This document shows positions 60,256-64,000 of a DNA stretch of 64,000 bases, in pieces. Within the stretch, counting starts at the first letter, position 1. The number at the start of each line of letters is the position of its first letter. The position numbers were made by a program, and so were the translations under genes. Origin of the DNA: Trileptium ribeirensis (Eukaryota; Nematoda; Enoplea; Enoplida; Thoracostomopsidae); assembly GCA_030248225.1 (NCBI GenBank), contig JASANE010012179.1, forward strand, positions 44,894-108,893, written 5' to 3'. The notes beneath the pieces are model-generated. The model ran no database searches. It was given only the letters and a program-made list of their open reading frames with translations, and had not been told where the DNA came from.

Positions 60256-61519
60256 CATGGAATAACTGAAATCGGAACCGTCCATTTAAACCGGATCAGG
60301 AACCAGACGGGTAGAACTGATAAAGGACGAAATGAAATCACTGTGGATTTAAAATGTATTAAAAGTAAATTTTACATTACTTACGGTATTGCGATAACAT
60401 CATTGCCTCTATGGGACATCGAGGAGGCTGAGCAAGCTAAATATTTTATTTATAAATCAGGATTTGTTTTTTTTATTTCGAGCGGAACTATACACTCCGC
60501 TGTACGGACTGGTGTAAAGTGCGTTGAACTGAATGTTCTTGTAACGCATGGAGCATAGATGATGATGATTTTCTGATCAGAATGCTATAAATGAGACAAA
60601 TTGTGATACTGTTCGCACAGTTTCAGTACATAATGTTCCCAAAAACACAGTTTCTGCTGTTTTGCAGATATGCTACTTTACTTCAATGCAGGCTGATTAC
60701 AAAGTTTGCAATCGCACTGGCTGGTGCTTCACGCAATTTGTATAGGCCAAGCTTAAAGGTAAGAAGCGCAGGGTGGCCATCGCCTCAAATTCCCTCAAAT
60801 TGGAAAATATTCCTCAAATTTAACCCAAAGGGCCTGATTTCCTCAAATTTCGAGATAATTCGTCAAATTTTTTCAGAATGAGATAAAGGACTACAATAAC
60901 ACTGGCCTAATTTTGCTGTTTTCTGAGCGTTTTCACTGCAAAAATTCAGCGTGGAATTGGGCTTAGACGACCCTTGTTTCCGGAGTCTACACGAACGATA
61001 CGCCACATATTTAAAGGTTGGTTAACTTACACCGATGTTATACTAAAATCACATAACGACCTAAAAATAACTTCAATTCATCATGATTTTTGCTTGAAAA
61101 ATTCCTCAAGTTTCGTCAAATTTTGACATTGAAAAGCAGTGGCTACCCTGGAAGCGCTTCAATAATCCATACTGTATTTTGTATATCAAGATGTACCGGT
61201 TCAATCCTAACATACACTGCAGATTTCTAAATGCTACGAGCAACCAACCTAACTTTGTTTTGTTAACAAACTCCCACCGGACGAAGATGCAAGGTTCTTA
61301 CTGAAATTGTGTCATACTTACGTTTCACAATTTAATTTGCTAAGTTAGTTTTTTCTTTTGTTTTGGTGTATTGGAAACTCATCATGGTGTATATATATAA
61401 TATATGATCAGACCACAGATGAAGCAAAAAATGTGGACACTTCTAAACAAAATTTTTAAACCGGAATTTTGGTATGGATTTTTGCCTTTCGCCGGAACCG
61501 GAATTCTGGTTACTCCCTG
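60256..61519 (+). mobile_element. Non-autonomous hAT element, copy 7
   Basis: The left end CATGGAATAACTGA is decayed; the right end is TGGTTACTCCCTG. The flanks CTAATTAG / TTAATTAG match at 7 of 8, in sequence rich in that word. It contains a further small element at 60769-61150. Confidence 0.83.
60769..61150 (+). mobile_element. TIR element inside hAT copy 7, CAGGGTGGCCA ends
   Basis: CAGGGTGGCCATCGCC at the left, GTGGCTACCCTG at the right; 382 bp. GAAGCG flanks both sides, a perfect 6-bp duplication. The interior repeats CCTCAAATTT-like words. It interrupts copy 7 without other rearrangement. Confidence 0.83.
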
Positions 61520-62195
61520 TTAATTAGCTACTTAATTAATTATTAACTAGTAAACGTAATAAATTACAAAAAGTGAGCAGAGCATCAGGCCAAGTATATG
61601 ATACCTTATTTATGTATAGATGTTTTTCAACTAAATATTTACTCAATTGATAATAAGTATATTGTTTGGCGTCAAATCCACCAGACAAAAAGGTAGCTAG
61701 CAAAAAATAGGTAATTAATTAGTAATATCAATCAATTAGCTAATTAATTAGCACTCATGATAAAATCATAGAGCTTTAAAAGCCACATATTCATGATCAC
61801 CGATATCGATAACCCCCGAGCGCAAAAAATAGCAGTTTTGACGTGATTTTAAAATTTACACAAAATTAACTAATTAGCATATACAGCCAGTTTAAAGCTT
61901 TAGAAATCACATATTCGTGATCAGTGGCATAGAAAACCACGGCGTGCATTTTTATCATTTCTGAGCACTTTGAAAATTCTAAAAAAACCTGCTAAATAAT
62001 AGTAATTAGCTAATTATCAACTAATTAGCAAGTTCTTTACTTCCTCGAATAGCAATAAACATCAGATTCACAATCAGCGCGGCGAGATGTAGCATACGCA
62101 CCAAAATTATAGCTTTCCCCCAATTATTCATTGAAAAATAATCAATTTTTGTATGAAAATGCTAAAAATATGCTAACATGCCTAAAGCAAGTTTT

Positions 62196-62789
62196 GACAC
62201 AACTATATGTCTTGCACTTGAACGATATTAGGTATTTCAAACAAAAATGTATAATGTTAATTAAAATATTAACAGCTAATCAATTCTTTACACCTTTTCC
62301 CAGTTTTTCAGTGCCCCCAGATATATCTGGCGGGCACCCAGTTTGGCTCCCTTGAGTACTTTCAAGGCAATTTGGAAAAACCAGAATGTCAACCCCAAAT
62401 CTATTGCCTATCGTTAATATAGTTGGTATGTTTCGTTTTCAACATGTATCAGTTACTCACCAAATAACAGTTTGGTTAGCCAAACTCACTGTGTGAATAT
62501 ATTTTTTAATTCGTTAACATCAAGCAATATTAAGTTCTCTTAATACAGTTATATCCTAAGTCAGTTGCTCGCAAACAAACCGAGCGATGCGCAGTATTAT
62601 CGACTGAAGTCCGTTGCTCAGATACAGTAAAAGAAAAGAACAGAACAGAAATGAAAAGCAAACTTCGAGACTAGACAAGGTTAAACTTAAAAATACTGTT
62701 GGATTTAAGGAGTTATGGTTGGCTCAAGAAACTTAGATGAATCTGTGGTCGAAAGAGTTGAATGTTCTTTCAGTCTTCAATTCTTGCAG
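62196..62789. other. Intron sequence, nothing recognised
   Basis: No repeat recognised; ends in the acceptor TTCAATTCTTGCAG. Confidence 0.3.
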
Positions 62790-62862
62790 ACAGCAAAACT
62801 ACATTGTTGAGTGTGTTTATGGAACGCAGAAAGAAGTGTTTGAAGAAATTGCGTATATCTAA
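62790..62862 (+). CDS. Terminal coding exon of the unrecognised protein (exon 'd')
   Basis: After the acceptor TTCAATTCTTGCAG, one base completes the split codon from 59202 (CA|A, Gln). The frame then reads QQNYIVECVYGTQKEVFEE and IAYI before TAA at 62860-62862. This gives the chain 50035, 51652, 59140, 62790 a clean stop, with about 160 codons over the four exons and every junction in phase. No polyadenylation signal AATAAA is obvious close by. Function unknown. Confidence 0.55.
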
Positions 62863-63071
62863 CCTTAAGTCAGTGGTTTACGCTTTGTGAGGCTAGTGAT
62901 TTTTCAAATTTTAATACAGATGTAATTCATAAAGAGGGGGCTACACATATTTTGCGGACGCCTTGGGTTTAACATCATTGCAATATTTATATATCCTTTA
63001 TATCTTTCTCCGATGCTTGGCGCTCTAATGGGAATGTATCTATACCTAACTTAATTTCAGAACTAGGAAGT

Positions 63072-63437
63072 CTGGGCTCTCCATTCGCTGAAAATTTTGC
63101 CATGGGACATGAACCGTTCCCTCCCCCGGTTTCAAACCAGGCGTTCCTTATTTCGTTTTGCCAAAGGAAAAACGGTCAAAATCGTGTCAGAAACACTACA
63201 AAAACGCTTTTGATGGAGAGAAAAAGTGATTTTGAAGCAATTTTTGATAAAATTAGCTAAATTTTTGGGTTCAGGAAGGAATTTAATACAAATTTTGTGT
63301 ACTTTGGAGCGATTGGAAACAAAAAATTTGCCAAGAGTCGGTGCAGCTGGAGGAGCCCAAAATTTTACCTGGGGGGCACCTGTTCTGAACCAGGGGGAAC
63401 CGAAAAATGCAAAGGCCCTTCTGATTTGGAGAGCCCC
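63072..63437 (+). mobile_element. TIR element, CTGGGCTCTCCATTCGC ends, copy 2
   Basis: The left end CTGGGCTCTCCATTCGCTGA is nearly identical to 27616. The right end TTTGGAGAGCCCCA is a slightly decayed inverse. The interior shares GTCAGAAACACT and GGAAACAAAAAATTTGCCA with the first copy. No clear target duplication. Confidence 0.75.
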
Positions 63438-63473
63438 ATCTGTTTAACCTATGATTTTGAATGAATTCTTTAG

Positions 63474-63719
63474 GAGATTGTCAGGTTTGGAGTAGATGTG
63501 TACTGTTATGTGTCAATAATTCGGCGTTAACACAGATGAATATGGTTGTCTGTGTTGCCAACATTGTGCTTGATTACACGACAGCACAAAGTAATATTAT
63601 TTTTGTAGACTTTCGTCAATATGACATTAATTTAGCAGTCACTTTCAGGTCACAGAAACACGATATGGCACTAAGAAAAGAACGGGACTTGTTTCCATTC
63701 GATTACTATCGGAACGAAT
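63474..63719 (+). CDS. Plus-strand internal exon of an unrecognised protein
   Basis: The acceptor GAATTCTTTAG and a strong donor GAAT|GTGAGT bound 246 nt open in one frame (phase 1 to phase 1). A second acceptor, GTCAG at 63480-63484, would start it in phase 0. The product has alternating hydrophobic residues, VWSRCVLLCVNNSAL, QMNMVVCVANIVLDY, SNIIFVDFRQYDINLAVTF, typical of beta-strands, and a charged tail, RKERDLFPFDYY. Beta-propeller-like architecture is a guess. It lies downstream of the TAA at 62862, so it most likely belongs to the next gene, which runs out of the window. Confidence 0.5.
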
Positions 63720-63944
63720 GTGAGTTGTGATGCCCTTTTTTCTTTTGTATTGCTTCAGATTGGCAGATGTCTATTTGTAATCAACGTGATTTAAATACTT
63801 TGCTACTTTTATCTTTGTCACGTAAACTTTTTTCATCAAATCTTAACTGGTGTTGTGAAAATATTCAAAACTGATGCGAAGATAATAATATATGTCAACC
63901 ACAGCCCAGCATTGCATAAATGGATAGAAATTGTTGTTATTAGT

Positions 63945-63969
63945 GTAACAGATCCTTACGGATCGTTAC
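63945..63969 (+). other. Hairpin near the window end
   Basis: GTAAC-a-GATCC-(TTAC)-GGATC-GTTAC: a 10-bp stem with one bulge. It could be the tip of another element that continues beyond the window. Confidence 0.5.
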
Positions 63970-64000
63970 GAGGTGGATAATCCTGACCACAGCCTAATGG

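Larger units (their letters stand above)
59905..62195 (+). mobile_element. TTAATTAG foldback element with a hAT insertion
   Basis: 60080-60240 and 61990-62195 are inverted copies of one another: TTTAGCATTTTCAAACAAAAA, GCGCATACTACATCTCGCCG and GATGTTTATTACTATTCGAG on one side, their reverse complements on the other. Between them lie TTAATTAG-rich sequence and hAT copy 7 at 60256-61519. The opening part has TCTGTCCGTCCGCCGAGCTC, matching 45165 and 48715. Confidence 0.7.

Overview
The window looks like nuclear DNA of an invertebrate animal: AT-rich, gene-poor, with long introns, a tRNA-derived SINE, a CR1-like LINE with a PHD-finger ORF1, and many non-autonomous hAT-type elements. The species cannot be named from the sequence. 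Every long open frame belongs either to one plus-strand gene or to a mobile element; most other open frames are chance or lie inside repeats.

Layout. 0.3-2.7 kb: a long inverted repeat enclosing a 22-bp minisatellite. 5.0-10.2 kb: a GC-richer, ORF-poor block packed with short perfect stem-loops, unlike its surroundings. 10.6-10.9 kb: a tandem repeat. 12.6-12.8 kb: a tRNA-SINE. 14-18 kb: MITEs, a hAT copy and a hAT-transposase remnant. 19.3 kb: first coding exon of a NADAR-domain gene. 19.9-47.4 kb: a single 27.5-kb phase-0 intron filled with nested mobile elements (hAT copies, a dead LINE, small TIR elements, a 350-bp tandem array). 47.4-48.5 kb: second exon of the NADAR gene. 50-63 kb: short plus-strand exons. 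Four of them (50035-50237, 51652-51799, 59140-59202, 62790-62862) join in a consistent reading frame and end at a stop. They are either the 3' part of the NADAR gene or a separate gene. Further hAT copies, satellite units and foldback elements lie between them. A candidate minus-strand exon sits at 58.6-58.85 kb and another plus-strand exon at 63.5-63.7 kb.

The most interesting biology is the NADAR protein (582 aa from the two large exons). It has two NADAR (YbiA-like) domains in tandem. Domain 1 has lost the conserved Glu of the (V)EHY motif but keeps the distal Glu/Asp/Trp set. Domain 2 keeps VEHY but has lost the distal Glu and Asp. The losses are complementary, which suggests a composite active site or two partly degenerate halves. 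Family knowledge links NADAR to N-glycosidic bond cleavage (riboflavin intermediates, ADP-ribosylated guanine); the role here is inference.

The mobile-element record is unusually readable. One hAT family (termini CAGGGAATAACCGG / CCGGTTACTCCCTG) has at least six insertions, most with matching 8-bp target duplications. One insertion contains a LINE, which in turn contains a MITE. Three other TIR families can be separated by termini and target-duplication length (5 or 6 bp).
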